Shown in pieces: positions 34,687 to 42,935 of a DNA stretch of 64,000 nt. The notes under the pieces were generated by a model. It was not told where the DNA came from. It searched no databases and was given only the letters and a program-made list of their open reading frames with translations. The position numbers were made by a program, and so were the translations under genes. The stretch is from Pandoraea anapnoica (GTDB taxonomy: Bacteria > Pseudomonadota > Gammaproteobacteria > Burkholderiales > Burkholderiaceae): assembly GCF_902459765.1 (NCBI RefSeq), contig NZ_CABPSP010000016.1, positions 104,500 through 168,499 on the forward strand, written 5' to 3'. Within the stretch, counting starts at the first letter, position 1. Every line of letters starts with the position of its first letter.

Positions 34687-35759
34687 GCATCCCTGTCCCC
34701 GAAACGTCCTGGTTGGCGATGCGCCGTCGCTCCAGATACTGGATGTGCATGGGGTGGGAGGTTTGGGGCGGCCTCCTTCTGGCGGGACTTGCCACTGGTA
34801 CGTCGCTAGCGATTGCGATTTACGCGAATTGGTCCTCCACGGACAGGCTGCCGGAGCAACTCATGCGTGCTGCACTTGTCAGTGTTTGTGTCCTAAGTGT
34901 GCACTTGCTACCGGTCAGGTTCCACTGTCTTGCTGGTCGCCCTCGTTTTGCAGCCGTCGCCGTTTGGCTGATCGCGCTACTTCCCGTTCTTTACGGACAG
35001 ATCTCATTCTTCTTGATGACGCAGAGTCACGCTGCCGACGCTCGAGCGCGACTTGTAGTCGCCGTACGTCCTCTCGTTGAGTCGCGCGACCACGGTGCTC
35101 GATCACGGGTCGACATCGCGAAGGACATCATGTCGGTAGACGTAGCGCTGCCAAAGTTTTCACAAGACCGTTGTTACATAGGGTGCGACAGCATGAAGGT
35201 GCGCCGGGAGCGTTTAATTGCCAAGAGGTCCTTTCTCCTTGTGGAGTTAGACGAGGCGAAACGTCGCGAATCGCGAGAGGATGCGCATGACGCGCAGCTG
35301 TCGCACACGGAGTCGCAGCGTGCGGCAGCACGATCTGACCCTGTCGCGAGTGTAGTCGCGTCTTGGGTCGGGACGACGGAGCGTCGCGTGGAGTTTCTTG
35401 TTGGACTCATGCTGGCCGTGGTTCTTGAGGCGACTGCCATAGTCGGTTGGACGGTCGTGGCACAGGACGTACGTGGTCGGCCGAGGCTGACATTGGTGTC
35501 ACAGTCTGAGACAGTGAAGCGTGACGGGGCGACAGATGGTGATGTTGCTGGCGACAAGGGATATGAATCGCCAAGACGTGGGACCGAGTCAGAAGATGAA
35601 TCGAGGCTTGGTCTCATTCACTCTGCGGTCAAGGACGGCCTGATTGAGCCCACACAAAGCAAGATTCGAGCGTACCTGGGCTGCGGTCAACGGAGGGCAG
35701 GAGAATTGAATCGGATGTATCACGAACGTTTCGGTGCTAAAAAATCTGAGAGGGAGTGA
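34674..35759 (+). CDS. Multi-pass membrane protein with coiled coil and C-terminal wHTH-like end
   Basis: A 361-residue protein of unknown function. Hydrophobic segments lie at about residues 28-50, 66-82, 92-113 and 244-262. Between the third and fourth is a charged helical, probably coiled-coil region ('LIAKRSFLLVELDEAKRRESREDAHDAQLSHTESQ'). The last 55 residues ('LIHSAVKDGLIEPTQSKIRAYLGCGQRRAGELNRMYHERFG') look like a small winged-helix domain, as at the end of plasmid and phage replication accessory proteins. GGAGG precedes the ATG by seven bases. It is directly followed by the DUF3987 gene. Confidence 0.75.
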   Translation: MDSVSIPVPETSWLAMRRRSRYWMCMGWEVWGGLLLAGLATGTSLAIAIYANWSSTDRLPEQLMRAALVSVCVLSVHLLPVRFHCLAGRPRFAAVAVWLIALLPVLYGQISFFLMTQSHAADARARLVVAVRPLVESRDHGARSRVDIAKDIMSVDVALPKFSQDRCYIGCDSMKVRRERLIAKRSFLLVELDEAKRRESREDAHDAQLSHTESQRAAARSDPVASVVASWVGTTERRVEFLVGLMLAVVLEATAIVGWTVVAQDVRGRPRLTLVSQSETVKRDGATDGDVAGDKGYESPRRGTESEDESRLGLIHSAVKDGLIEPTQSKIRAYLGCGQRRAGELNRMYHERFGAKKSERE

Positions 35760-35761
35760 TT

Positions 35762-37381
35762 GTGGATTTTTCCCAAAATCGACGCTGGAACCTGGGCTAT
35801 GTACCTCCGGCGCCAGACATGCCGTGTCCAGTGAACGAGCTTCCGGGTATTGTTCGTGAAGCCGTCCAGGAGACGACGTCAACCATCGATATTCCGCTTG
35901 AGGTTGTCGTTCAAGCGGCAATCGGTGCCATTTCCGTAGCGGTTCACGACCGCGTAAACATCTTGGTACCTAACTTCGAACCAGCACCGGTTGGCGTTTT
36001 TCTTCTTACGATAAGCGACTCAAGTGGCGGAAAGTCTCTAGCGCAACAGCGGTATTTTAGGGCGATCGAGGCGGCACAGACGGTTCGTGAACAAACGTTC
36101 AACGAAGAGATGGTGGAGTTTGATGCGAGGTCGGCGATTTGGCGAGACGAGGGTGCTCGACTCTCCAAGCTGTCATACCGGGTTGCGCCAAGTTCGGACG
36201 CGGCAAATCGCGTCTCTGAAATGCGACTTGAGCACGCCAAGGCAATGCCAAAGAGGCCGGTTCGCTATGACTTGATGCAGTTTGACGGCAGTTCTGAGCA
36301 GTTGCGGAACGCGCTCGCCGATCAGTCGAGTGCATCCATCATTTCGGTAGAGGGAGGGCAAACTCTGAGCGGTCCAATTTATCGCGAACCCGCTGCACTG
36401 TCCGGGTACTGGAGCGGTGAGGCGAGGCGTATTGGTCTTGTCGGCGGCGATAAATCTGTAGTCGGCCCACGATTGACGACGTCGATATTAGTCCAAGGGG
36501 GGCGATTCGACGATTACATGAAGATCCGAGGTGCTGCTGCTTTTGATACTGGCTTGCTAGCGCGAACTTTACCTGCTTTCGTGGAAAGTCGTCCGGGACA
36601 CATGCGTCGCACCTTGACTCACGTGGCGAACGAGCCATATCTTGCGCGTTTCAACGCACGCATTGCTGAGATCCTCGCGTCGCCGGTCCCTGCGGTGAGT
36701 GATCGCAAGACGTTAGACATAACCGATGAGGCGGCGGATATTTGGGCTCGGTACAAGGACCAAGTTAGCGACTACGTTAGCGCTTGTGGGTTCTCCGAGG
36801 AGGTCGCGTCGTTTTTCAGAAAAATCGGACAACATGCGACTCGATTGGCGGCGTTGTTCCACTATTTTTCGGGGGAGAGTGGCGCTATATCGGCGAAAAC
36901 GATGCGGAGCGCCATCACATTCTGTGATTGGTACGGGCAGTCGTTTGTGCGAATTTTTGAGAAGTACGCGCCCTCCGCTGCGAAGCTCGATGAGCAGCGC
37001 GCGCACCGATTGCTGCGTTGGTTACGCGAAGCGGTCAAGAATGGCGTTGCCTACGGTCGGCTCCCCGTCGGTTCCTACTCTGAGCGAGATCTCAGAAACC
37101 ATTCGAGTGTGCGGGGTGAGGACGTCATATTCGCAATTGAGAAGCTGGCTTCGCGCGGCAATATTCAGAAGACGGTCGGCCCGAGGGGAGGGCTGATTGT
37201 CCGCTGCCCAGATTCGTGGGAGCGGCCAATGTCTCCGCCCGGCCAGCGTGTCAAGTCGATATTCGACTCGGATGCGCGGCCAACAGTATTCGTTGGTGGG
37301 GGGAGGCGATCATCGCAAACGGAGGAGCGATTTAGGTCTTTCGCTCACGAGGATACGGCGCGTGGTCGGGGCTGTGCGTGA
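35762..37381 (+). CDS. DUF3987-domain protein
   Basis: A 539-residue protein of the DUF3987 family, common in phage-like and plasmid-like elements and related to helicase/primase-type P-loop ATPases. The start region 'PCPVNELPGIVREAVQETTSTIDIPLEVVVQAAIGAISVAV' and the P-loop-like 'TISDSSGGKSLAQQRYFRAIEAAQ' are visible, as is a C-terminal winged-helix segment ('LASRGNIQKTVGPRGGLIVRC'). The start is GTG at 35762, with GGGAG five bases upstream; a GTG six bases earlier is too close to the ribosome site. It ends the unit before a strong terminator. Confidence 0.8.
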   Translation: MDFSQNRRWNLGYVPPAPDMPCPVNELPGIVREAVQETTSTIDIPLEVVVQAAIGAISVAVHDRVNILVPNFEPAPVGVFLLTISDSSGGKSLAQQRYFRAIEAAQTVREQTFNEEMVEFDARSAIWRDEGARLSKLSYRVAPSSDAANRVSEMRLEHAKAMPKRPVRYDLMQFDGSSEQLRNALADQSSASIISVEGGQTLSGPIYREPAALSGYWSGEARRIGLVGGDKSVVGPRLTTSILVQGGRFDDYMKIRGAAAFDTGLLARTLPAFVESRPGHMRRTLTHVANEPYLARFNARIAEILASPVPAVSDRKTLDITDEAADIWARYKDQVSDYVSACGFSEEVASFFRKIGQHATRLAALFHYFSGESGAISAKTMRSAITFCDWYGQSFVRIFEKYAPSAAKLDEQRAHRLLRWLREAVKNGVAYGRLPVGSYSERDLRNHSSVRGEDVIFAIEKLASRGNIQKTVGPRGGLIVRCPDSWERPMSPPGQRVKSIFDSDARPTVFVGGGRRSSQTEERFRSFAHEDTARGRGCA

Positions 37382-37398
37382 TACATGGTGTAAAGCTA

Positions 37399-37433
37399 CG
37401 CTGCTACCGTAGCATTTGTAGCAGCGTTTTTTT
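37399..37433 (+). terminator. Intrinsic terminator of the AlpA-DUF3987 unit
   Basis: CGCTGCTAC / GTAGCAGCG with a 10-base loop, then T7. It begins 18 bases after the DUF3987 stop. Confidence 0.93.
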
Positions 37434-37943
37434 GGGGGAGGCGGCTTCCCTTGACAACGGCCCAAGGTGTCTCAGATTGTCCGGCACTGCGTGCAGTCCT
37501 TTGTTCGCTCAGTTGCCTCGACCATTTCCGTTCCGGCATGCGACTCAACCTTGGCGTTCCGAATGGCTGTGATGCGTGCGTAAGTTCTGCAAGCGCGCCT
37601 CCGAGGAATTGCAAGGTTTTAACGCTTAGCAAGCGCGCCATTCCCTCGGCCCATCGAAGCCTTGCGTCGGTGCGACTTTTGCTTCTTTATGGAATAGGTA
37701 TAGGTAGGAGAGGTAGGCCGTAGTTGGTACTCATCAGAACGCGTTGCAGACGCGTCCCCGCATAGGACGACATACCCAATTGTCGATGCTTGGACTAGTC
37801 AGCAAATCCCGCCAAGTCTCCATCGGAAGGCGGTGTCCACGCGCACGATGGACGCACAGTGGGGCTCCGCTCGGATTTCACTGCCTTGGTAAGTTAAGTC
37901 ATTCGGCCATGAAATGACGACGAATTGGACGACGAGGGGCTAA
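37434..37943. other. Intergenic region upstream of the replication-like gene
   Basis: About 510 bases with no supported gene. A GGTATAGGTAGGAGAGGTAGG purine-rich direct-repeat patch lies near 37696. As the stretch upstream of an HUH-type initiator it is a candidate place for a replication origin, but I could not identify a defined hairpin origin by eye. Confidence 0.4.
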
Positions 37944-39053
37944 ATGGACGCGCAGAATGAACTGATAGATGTGCTGGAAATATGCCAGCACATGCATCAG
38001 CGTTCTATGTATGAGGATCTTGAGATTGACGGAGAAGTTCGTGCAACTCTGCGGGATGCCAGGACCCCAAGATATCTCTTCCACATCGAGGAGTTTGTGG
38101 CAGATCTATTGAGATCCGACGAGTTGGCATTCACCGAGACCGAAGCGAACGAATTGGGTTGCGTGAGAGAAGGAAGACTTGCCAAGCGTTATTACGGAAA
38201 GGTGAGTGGTTGGATCTGTCTATATCAGGAGGGGACCCACTATGCTCCCAAAGTCAGTGCCTTTTACGAAGCCTGCCGTGACCTTGACCTGATGTCCGGC
38301 TGGGATGGCTTTCGACCTCCACGCAGTCGGCTTCGCGAGGACGGCACCAGATCTATGGATCTGTTCAACGCATTGATTGGATTGATACGCAAGCGCTGTG
38401 GTTCGCGTCGCTTCAAAGAAGCGGAGCGGTTGAGTCGGTTGAACGCGAAACGGAACGTGAAGCGCCTGATGGAGTTGGAAGCGAGAATGTTCTCAGAGGG
38501 AGGTGACCAAGGGGAAGGGCGTTCGCGCTGGTTGATCCTTTGGTTGACCTTGGGCTATGAGAGGCGTTATCGAAGTTCAGTTACGCCCGAACTTATATCC
38601 GAACACCGGAACAAGCTTCTGTCGGCTCGACGCACGACGAAACCGATGACCGGCGTCAAGAACTACGTGTGGACGATCGAAGCGGGGGCCGACGTCGGAA
38701 TGCATATGCACGTTCTATTTTTTTACGCATCGGATCGAAACCACGATGAGTACTATGCGCGCCAGATCGGTGAGTATTGGGTGGAGAAGGTGACGGACGG
38801 TGTCGGCGACTATTGGAATGGCAATACGCCAGAGCGCAAGCGTCACTACCAAACGAGCGGATTTGGCATTGGAGTTGGGCAGATCAATTCGGTAGATGTC
38901 GAGAAGCGGGTGGCGCTGCGAAAGGTGCTTGAGTATATGGCGAAGGCAGATCAATATCTTCGAACGAAGGGGCTTCGGCGTATGCGAACGATCGGATGGG
39001 GTAAGGTCCCCAAGAAGATCAAAGCAGGGCGTAGGCGGGGCCGCGATAAGTGA
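37944..39053 (+). CDS. Gp2/YfjJ-family protein with HUH endonuclease motifs (putative rolling-circle initiator)
   Basis: A 369-residue protein resembling the inovirus Gp2 / YagK-YfjJ family found in filamentous-phage-like elements. I see two motifs of HUH (Rep-type) endonucleases: 'GMHMHVLFFY' with His254-Met-His256 (motif 2) and 'VLEYMAK' with Tyr331 and Lys334 (VxxYxxK, motif 3). They are spaced and ordered as in rolling-circle replication proteins. The C-terminus is very basic (RRRGRDK). The protein probably nicks element DNA to start replication. The catalytic reading rests on motif matches only. GGGG lies before the ATG at 37944. Confidence 0.75.
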   Translation: MDAQNELIDVLEICQHMHQRSMYEDLEIDGEVRATLRDARTPRYLFHIEEFVADLLRSDELAFTETEANELGCVREGRLAKRYYGKVSGWICLYQEGTHYAPKVSAFYEACRDLDLMSGWDGFRPPRSRLREDGTRSMDLFNALIGLIRKRCGSRRFKEAERLSRLNAKRNVKRLMELEARMFSEGGDQGEGRSRWLILWLTLGYERRYRSSVTPELISEHRNKLLSARRTTKPMTGVKNYVWTIEAGADVGMHMHVLFFYASDRNHDEYYARQIGEYWVEKVTDGVGDYWNGNTPERKRHYQTSGFGIGVGQINSVDVEKRVALRKVLEYMAKADQYLRTKGLRRMRTIGWGKVPKKIKAGRRRGRDK

Positions 39054-39172
39054 TCGGCATGGCTGGGCCGATGGATGTCCTCACTGAACCACGCGCTAGC
39101 GATTCTATATAGGCGTACTGACGGAGTAGGTGCGGGCGTGCGGAAGTCGATTCATAATCGGTTTACGCGCAC

Positions 39173-39715
39173 CTAGCGCCAACCAAATACGCGAGAGGCC
39201 TCATTCACGTCCCTGACGCTCACTTCTTCAGAGCGAGTTGGCGTCGATACAGGCGTAACGATAGATCGGACTGGTCGCAGGCCGAGCGCACTCAGCTCTT
39301 CAATCCTCTGCAACAGTCTGGAGCTCAATGGCAACCTTGGAAAAGCCCCTCCAAACTGGTCGTCAGTCGAGCGACTCTGCGTCATTCGCCGAAATGTCCA
39401 CTCCGCGAGAGTCCGAACCAGAGGATTTGGGTCTATGGCCACGTTAGGCGCAACCGGTCTGGGCAATGACTTCTTCTTGAGCGAGGGGAAATTGTTGGGG
39501 CGCTGATGGTCTGTGCGGCCGTTCGTTAGCTCACCCACTGGCGGTACAAGCGGGCAAATATCAAGAGTCAGGCTTGAACACCCTCCAGGATGTGAGTGCT
39601 TTCTGCGGAAAGTCTTGGATCTCGTCGTGGTGATGCGGCTGAGCGAACGCGCGATGATAACCTGCATGCTCCTCATGCGAAGCATTTCCTCCTCGAGTTG
39701 AGAAGAGGTGATCAC
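39173..39715 (-). CDS. Hypothetical protein
   Basis: A frame of about 180 residues on the minus strand, unknown function. The N-terminal part is helical ('SSQLEEEMLRMRSMQVIIARSLSRITTT'), the middle is rich in Pro and basic residues, and the end ('FPRLPLSSRLLQRIEELSALGLRPVRSIVTPVSTPTRSEEVSVRDVNEASRVFGWR') reads like a folded domain. A GTG at 39715 overlaps the stop of the upstream ORF as GTGA, suggesting coupling. Start codons further in follow AGGAGG. It converges on the Gp2-like gene. Confidence 0.45.
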   Translation of the reverse strand: MITSSQLEEEMLRMRSMQVIIARSLSRITTTRSKTFRRKHSHPGGCSSLTLDICPLVPPVGELTNGRTDHQRPNNFPSLKKKSLPRPVAPNVAIDPNPLVRTLAEWTFRRMTQSRSTDDQFGGAFPRLPLSSRLLQRIEELSALGLRPVRSIVTPVSTPTRSEEVSVRDVNEASRVFGWR

Positions 39716-39939
39716 GTCAGTTGAGGATATGGGTCTTCGCCGCTTCCCCAAGAAGCGGTTTTTTTTCGTCCCCAGATGAACTTCAATTGCACATTCTGCG
39801 AGACGTCAGTATGCCGAATCCAATCCGCATCGGGGATGCCCTTGAACATGGTGGTCAAGTTATCGGCTGCTCGCCAACATTCCTGTTTCTCGGCCTCGGT
39901 GTCGGTCGCCAGGGTGATCCTGCAATCTGTGAACTGCAT
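39712..39939 (-). CDS. Small hypothetical protein, possibly frameshifted upstream
   Basis: 75 residues, MQFTDCRITLATDTEAEKQE to the end GSGEDPYPQLT. The ATG at 39939 has no ribosome site, and protein-like sequence continues upstream in the same frame (NAPIPERRGAFGNIRFS) without a start codon. In the adjacent frame an ATG near 40000 starts MRSERPDP. A one-base change in the run GCCCC near 39985 would join the two. It may therefore be a slightly longer protein broken by a frameshift. Function unknown. Confidence 0.45.
   Translation of the reverse strand: MQFTDCRITLATDTEAEKQECWRAADNLTTMFKGIPDADWIRHTDVSQNVQLKFIWGRKKTASWGSGEDPYPQLT
39740..39766 (+). terminator. Intrinsic terminator, GCCGCTTC-type stem
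   Basis: CCGCTTC-CCCAA-GAAGCGG followed by T8 on the plus strand. It lies inside the minus-strand ORF of 75 residues. The same stem sequence recurs at 41751 and 42307. Confidence 0.75.
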
Positions 39940-40229
39940 GGAAAAACGAATATTGCCGAAGGCGCCGCGTCGTTCAGGGATCGGGGCGTTCCGATCGCAT
40001 TACATATGCATCGTTGCCTCTGTGGGTGCCGGCTTGTTTCCTCGTTGGCGGCTTCGCAAGGAGTTTGATCCGAGAGATAGCTCTGGGAGCCTGATTTGTT
40101 ATGTCAGGAATAGGGCTCGGCATGAAGTCTAATCCGTATGTGCGTTGGTACGCGTGAGCTATCCGACTATGCAGAACTCCCGGCACGTGTTGTGAGCCAC
40201 ATGAGGTCCTTGTTTTAACGGAGGGGAAG

Positions 40230-40769
40230 TTGAAGAAAGCACTGTTTGCGATATTGGTGTGTGTCGGTTTGACGCAGGTACCTACTGCTGAAGCTGCAAA
40301 TTATGTTTTCCGGTTTGGGGATAGGTATCAGGAGCTTTCGCGGGATCCGGTCGGGGAAGGGCCTGGGTTGACCTTTGATGCGGCGCGAAGCAGTAATACG
40401 GCGCTTGCTGTCGGACCCGGTATCTCTATCGGGTTGAAGGTCGCAGGGGTATCTCTGGGGGTCGGCGCAAAAGCCTTGTATGTCAGTTCCTCAAGCGGTA
40501 ACGGAGGCCTCGCAACGCCGTTCGGATTGACTGCAAGCGTGGGGCTTGCGAGTCACTTGGCCCTGTCGGGGCGCGCGTATTACACACCTGGAACCGCCTT
40601 CAATAGCCGATTGGGCGGCTATTCGCAATTCGCCGCCGGGCTTCAGTGGAGCCTTAAGCCCGTCGTGGTTGAGGCGGGGTGGCGATATGAGTCTCTCGGT
40701 GGGCGGCGCGGAGCACCGGATAGTCGACTGATCAATGGGGCTTACGCCGGGGTGGGTCTTTCGTTCTAG
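40230..40769 (+). CDS. YfaZ-family outer-membrane protein
   Basis: A 179-residue exported beta-barrel. The signal peptide is 'MKKALFAILVCVGLTQVPTAEA' and the mature part is built of alternating strands ending in 'NGAYAGVGLSF' with a C-terminal Phe, as in outer-membrane barrels; the pattern matches the YfaZ family. The start is TTG at 40230, supported by GGAGGGG six bases before. The TAG stop is the first base of a run of ten G (40769-40778). Function unknown; YfaZ-type proteins are thought to be small porins. Confidence 0.75.
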   Translation: MKKALFAILVCVGLTQVPTAEAANYVFRFGDRYQELSRDPVGEGPGLTFDAARSSNTALAVGPGISIGLKVAGVSLGVGAKALYVSSSSGNGGLATPFGLTASVGLASHLALSGRAYYTPGTAFNSRLGGYSQFAAGLQWSLKPVVVEAGWRYESLGGRRGAPDSRLINGAYAGVGLSF

Positions 40770-40778
40770 GGGGGGGGG
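40769..40778 (+). repeat. G10 tract at the yfaZ-like stop codon
   Basis: The run begins with the G of the TAG stop. Length changes would not alter the protein, so any effect would be on the 3' end of the message. Confidence 0.9.
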
Positions 40779-40898
40779 AGCGGCGCGGTCGTGTACCACG
40801 CATCGACCCAAGACTCGGCACGCGCGCCATAGTAGTGTTGAAGTGTTGGGGGAGGGCAATCGCGTGACCGCAAGTTGGCGGAGCATTTTATGTCGAGA

Positions 40899-41369
40899 CT
40901 AAGGTCCGACAAATATGCGAATAGTCCCGGGGTTTGGGCCCACCTTCCCCATTCCGGAATCGCACACGTCGTGACCACACGTGGCTCTGAATGAAACATC
41001 TCTCGCTCCGCCAGCTACCTTTGTCCACCACATCCCGCGGTCGAACGTGTACGTGAATGATGGGGTGACAAATTTATCCGGACTGTTGAAGCTACCTATC
41101 CAGTTGATGCTCTTAGTGGCTGACCGGCAATCGCCGAATGGGCTGTCGCTTGACCGGAGCTCCATTCGCTGCGACGTTGCTCCCGCACGGATTTCGATGA
41201 CCGTTGGGCCGTGGTCGATCATGCACGCATCCGCGACGTAGTTTAGCGTGAGGTCTTCGCTCGAAAGATTGCTGATGATCATCGAAAACGATTGTTCCGC
41301 ATGAGCGGTTCGTGCGAGACACAGGGTGATGGCGGCGACAGCTAGCACATACCGATAGGTTTGATGCAA
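40899..41369 (-). CDS. Secreted protein of unknown function
   Basis: A 156-residue protein with a clear signal peptide ('YRYVLAVAAITLCLARTAHA', cleavage before EQSFS). The mature part has four cysteines, probably two disulphides, and a beta-rich look ('FSMIISNLSSEDLTLNYVADACMIDHGPTVIEIRAGATSQRMEL'). I do not recognise the family. The TTG start at 41369 has AGGAGA six bases upstream. A G10 tract (C10 on this strand) lies 31 bases upstream of the start; an ATG before the tract is in frame through it, giving an N-terminal extension in the present length. Confidence 0.6.
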   Translation of the reverse strand: MHQTYRYVLAVAAITLCLARTAHAEQSFSMIISNLSSEDLTLNYVADACMIDHGPTVIEIRAGATSQRMELRSSDSPFGDCRSATKSINWIGSFNSPDKFVTPSFTYTFDRGMWWTKVAGGARDVSFRATCGHDVCDSGMGKVGPNPGTIRIFVGP

Positions 41370-41399
41370 GTATGGTCTCCTAGGCAGTGTCAGTCTGAT

Positions 41400-41409
41400 G
41401 GGGGGGGGG
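41400..41409. repeat. G10 tract upstream of a secreted protein gene
   Basis: Ten G on the plus strand, 31 bases upstream of the TTG start of the minus-strand secreted protein. It could alter promoter or leader spacing, or a possible N-terminal extension. Confidence 0.9.
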
Positions 41410-41750
41410 CGAGCATCCCGTGAGCCGAGGTATTCGGCGCTTGAAAGCATGCGGCATTCGAGTTCGTATGCCGCTTTGATTTTTGGATGCCGGCGTTTGG
41501 ATTTCGTGTTCGCCGTGATTGCAGCGCATTGTCCTGAATCTTTGTGGGCATATTGCGGCGCGCAGGGGGAGCGAAGTGCTCTTTTCAAAAATCAGTTTTT
41601 TGATTGAATGCGCGTGGTTTTCGAGGTCGCGATACGAGCACTCCAGCTTTTGAAGGCGAGTTCGCGATAGTCTGGCACTGCTATCGCTGATTGCACCCAC
41701 TGAGTTCGGTCAGTGCATAGCGAGTCATATCTCCTCTTTGGTTGTGCTTT

Positions 41751-41780
41751 TGCCGCTTCCGTGCGAAGCGGCACTTTTTT
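41751..41780 (+). terminator. Intrinsic terminator, GCCGCTTC-type stem
   Basis: TGCCGCTTC-CGTGC-GAAGCGGCA, a perfect 9-bp stem, then C and T6. No gene on the plus strand ends shortly before it, so it may end a non-coding transcript or mark a lost gene. Confidence 0.8.
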
Positions 41781-41923
41781 GAGTGTCGCTCTTCCCGGCG
41801 CTAGCACCTAAAACCATTGCTTCACCGAGTGAAGAGCGAGTCGACGACGGGCGCAATAGGAGATTGTCGGCGTGGTTGACCGGTTGCCTGTCGGATGCTG
41901 ATATCGGACGGAGGTGATCGATC

Positions 41924-42151
41924 ATGTCTCGTGCAATATCTATTGTGATGTTGTTCGTATTTGCAGTTGTGACCTTGGCTTTTAATTGGGCGATCGTTCT
42001 TGATGCATATGGAGGAGGGCAGCCGCGAGAGGACTTGGTTCGAGGCTGGGATAGCCCGCTAGCCGTCGTCATAGCTGTTGATGTTCTTGTGATGTTGATT
42101 GTCCTCTCGTTCCTCTGGGTGCGTGGTCCTACGCTGCAACGGCGGACCTGA
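41924..42151 (+). CDS. Small two-helix membrane protein
   Basis: 75 residues with two hydrophobic helices ('ISIVMLFVFAVVTLAFNWAIVL' and 'LAVVIAVDVLVMLIVLSFLWV') joined by a short polar loop. A good GGAGGTGAT ribosome site lies just upstream. Function unknown. It is followed by a double hairpin ending in an intrinsic terminator. Confidence 0.7.
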   Translation: MSRAISIVMLFVFAVVTLAFNWAIVLDAYGGGQPREDLVRGWDSPLAVVIAVDVLVMLIVLSFLWVRGPTLQRRT

Positions 42152-42273
42152 GTCGCGTGAACGTGGGGATTCCCTGTCTCCAAGGGAAGTCTGCTTTTTG
42201 GTGGGCGAAAGGATGGATGGCGGATTTGCCGATCATAATTCGCTTAGGCGCAGAACATTGTGCCGTGTTTGAC

Positions 42274-42334
42274 CCCTTCTGCCGCCCCCCAATTGGCAGA
42301 AGGGCGGGCCGCTTCCACAAGAAGCGGCCTTTTT
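42274..42334 (+). terminator. Tandem hairpins, the second an intrinsic terminator
   Basis: First hairpin: CCCTTCTGCC (42274-42283) with GGCAGAAGGG (42295-42304), a perfect 10-bp stem. Second: GGCCGCTTC (42307-42315), loop CACAA, GAAGCGGCC (42321-42329), then T5. Two stems directly abutting is more than a terminator needs; it could be a structured 3' end. Confidence 0.75.
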
Positions 42335-42451
42335 CTTTGTGTGGCGGCTCCGAGAATCCAGGGCGCGCCGGTTCGCTTCGTTCCGAAATGTGAATGTATA
42401 TGAGGTGCCGACTTTTCGCGACTGCGTGGGTGCATGGGAGCGTGCAAAAGA

Positions 42452-42760
42452 ATGAAATCCGGAAAACAGCGAATCTCGAGAAATCTCTTCAGGCAGAACC
42501 GCTGGTACGAAATTGGCGCATCGTGCACGCCCATCTTTCGCTGGGTGGTTGTCGCACTTGTCGTGTCGATCTTGGTGGTGGGCATATATGCGGGAGCGCG
42601 CTGGCAGGGCAGATTACCTGGTCATCGGCTGGGCGGCGGGCGTATCGCCGCACTTCAATGTGCCTCGCCGGATGTGGGCAATTCCGCGAGGCTAGGCGTA
42701 TGTCGCAAGGTAGGGGCCGGCAGTGAGAAATGCGAGCGGGCCTTAGGCGGGAGCGGCTGA
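42452..42760 (+). CDS. Possible small membrane protein
   Basis: An open frame of about 102 residues with one strong hydrophobic segment ('IFRWVVVALVVSILVVGIYAGARWQGRLPG') after a basic N-terminus, consistent with a single-pass anchor. The C-terminal half has three Cys (QCASP, GVCRK, EKCER) and reads plausibly as periplasmic. GGAG lies 12 bases before the ATG, which is long. No family recognised. Confidence 0.4.
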   Translation: MKSGKQRISRNLFRQNRWYEIGASCTPIFRWVVVALVVSILVVGIYAGARWQGRLPGHRLGGGRIAALQCASPDVGNSARLGVCRKVGAGSEKCERALGGSG

Positions 42761-42935
42761 TGAGGTGGGAGGGCTGTGAGCATCTAGATGCTGAATCGCT
42801 GTCAGCCAAACGAGGTCTGTGTAGGGGGGGACTCAGCCCCCGCTGGCGATCCATCATCAACGTGTCGATCCCAACTTGCCTTGTTCGTGATCCGGTGAAG
42901 GCAATGGAGGGAAGGGCAACCGAAGGTGACTAGGT

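Noticed and set aside
39513-39701. A 62-codon plus-strand ORF before the terminator at 39740
   Set aside because: No ribosome site and the composition is not protein-like; the minus-strand frame here is better.
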